Assembly: GCA_025349905.2 (NCBI GenBank)
Contig: MU624896.1
Span: 1-18,242, forward strand
Origin: Blastocladiella britannica
Lineage: Eukaryota; Blastocladiomycota; Blastocladiomycetes; Blastocladiales; Blastocladiaceae
Direction: 5' to 3'
Length of the DNA stretch: 18,242 bases
The translations under genes and the position numbers were made by a program. Position 1 is the stretch's first letter. Each line of letters starts with the position of its first letter. Under the pieces are notes generated by a model. That model did no database searches. It was given only the letters and a program-made list of their open reading frames with translations, and was not told where the DNA came from. Below, piece after piece: positions 17,511 through 18,242 of this stretch.

Positions 17511-18242
17511 ATGTCGCCAGTAATGTCCTCTGCTACCACCGCCGCCGCCACCCCCGCACCTTCCACCAAGGCAGCCGCAGTGATTGCCGATCCCGCTTCC
17601 CCTGCCGGAATCATTGCCGTCCTTTCCCGCACCGAGCCCTTTTCGTCGCTCACGTCGGATCAGCTTGCCAAGGTGGCAGCGATCGTGCAGCCCATCAAGC
17701 TCGGCAAGAACACCACCATCTGCGACGAGGGCTCCGTGCTGCACGTGTTTGCCATCATTGTCCAGGGCTCGCTCAAGGTGATCAAGAACGGCAAGACGGT
17801 CGGCGAGTTGGCGCCTTACGATTCCATTGGATTCCGCAACCTCGTGTGTACTCTTTTTTTATACAATATCTTCTCGAAAATGCATAATAACACGAGATGT
17901 ATAATTGAATAGTTTAGCGATGTGCCAGCACCCGTGACGCTGGTCGCCGGCGAGGGCGCGCCGTGCTTCACGCTCCAGATCTCGCGCAAGGATTTCGCGC
18001 CACTGATTGCTCGCGAGCCCGCCATGGCCCTGGCGTTCCTGCCGGCGCTGGCCGCGCACGTGCCCGACGTGTCCACGGCCGTCCTGGACGACGTGGCTAC
18101 CCACGAGGAGATTGCCACCGTCGCCAAGGAGGCCGGGCTCCCCCGCCAGCGGTCCAAGTTCGTTGTCCGTGTCTTTGACGCGAAAGCGTACCAGACGGCG
18201 GCGTTCCTGGAGCAGAACGCGCGGCCCGAGTTTGGGTTTGCG
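17511..18242 (+). CDS. CNB domain / D-lactate dehydrogenase-like fusion, copy 2 (5' part, runs off the window)
   Basis: Two exons are visible, 17511-17843 and 17913-18242, with a 69-nt phase-0 intron (GTGTGT...AATAG) at exactly the same codon position as in copy 1. The 221 visible residues share its plan: a short Ala/Thr/Pro N-terminus, a CNB-like beta roll (about 25-137), a helical linker, and the first 28 residues of a D-lactate dehydrogenase-like domain (194-221). The cassette again reads IGF at 106-108 where GE is usual, and PAPVT where PRAAT is usual, so both ligand-contacting residues are missing in both copies. The CNB halves are about 60% identical by eye, yet the last 95 nt match copy 1 perfectly. 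The N-terminus is shorter than in copy 1. The start MSP follows CAACAAGAA, a good leader. As with copy 1, the dehydrogenase call rests on the N-terminal piece only. Confidence 0.74.
18148..18242. repeat. Terminal inverted repeat, right arm (95 bp)
   Basis: Identical to the reverse complement of 1-95. It begins within a Gln codon in the linker just before the dehydrogenase-like part of copy 2 and runs to the window edge. The sequence upstream (before 18148) differs from copy 1 at many positions. Confidence 0.97.

Noticed and set aside
1..18242. CRISPR array, tRNA, rRNA, insertion sequence or integron structure
   Set aside because: No spaced direct repeats, no cloverleaf or rRNA-like sequence, and no transposase-like frame were seen; the inverted end repeat is coding sequence of a host gene, not a transposon end.

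Overview
The window reads as a stretch of compact, fairly GC-rich eukaryotic nuclear DNA. Genes are close together on both strands. The introns I could place are GT-AG and almost all 55-72 nt long, many with a CTGAC or CTAAC branch site and an A-rich tail before the acceptor. RER1, CGR1, mitochondrial uS8 and a CWF19L1/Drn1 homolog with CCHC zinc knuckles all point to an opisthokont, most likely an early-diverging fungus. A possible C11orf65/MFI-like IQ-motif protein would fit a flagellated (zoosporic) lineage such as chytrids or Blastocladiomycota. I cannot name a species, and that lineage guess is inference.

Layout: (1) 1-822, minus: 5' part of a gene joining a cyclic-nucleotide-binding-like (CNB) domain to the start of a D-lactate dehydrogenase-like domain. 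(2) 1543-3061, plus: IQ-motif protein. (3) 3151-3922, minus: RER1. (4) 4198-4668, plus: CGR1 family. (5) 4701-7049, minus: F-box/beta-propeller-like protein. (6) 7085-10262, minus: many-pass membrane protein fused to a GT31 fringe-like (DUF604) glycosyltransferase. (7) 10416-11333, plus: GNAT-like protein. (8) 11356-12990, plus: F-box/LRR-like protein. (9) 13114-13587, minus: mitochondrial uS8. (10) 13636-14712, plus: unrecognised protein with Pro and His tracts. (11) 14744-17204, minus: CWF19L1/Drn1 with five exons. (12) 17511-18242, plus: a second CNB-D-LDH gene.

The most striking structure is at the two ends. They carry diverging paralogs of the same CNB-D-LDH fusion in opposite orientation, and the outermost 95 bp are perfect inverted copies of each other. 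The identity starts close to where the dehydrogenase part begins, while the CNB halves have diverged to roughly 60% amino-acid identity by eye. The window therefore looks like the unique segment between two near-identical dehydrogenase modules, and may be a contig cut where the assembler could not separate them. Both CNB domains lack the Glu and Arg that normally hold the cyclic nucleotide, so the module may sense something else or only regulate assembly.

The inner genes are mostly housekeeping: ER retrieval, ribosome biogenesis, mitochondrial translation, lariat/RNA turnover and glycosylation. They do not form one pathway. Their packing is extreme: two same-strand gaps of 22 and 35 bp, two convergent gaps of about 31 bp, and a 48-bp shared divergent promoter. 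All exon models are inferred from the sequence by reading frame, splice sites and remembered family motifs. No search was run.
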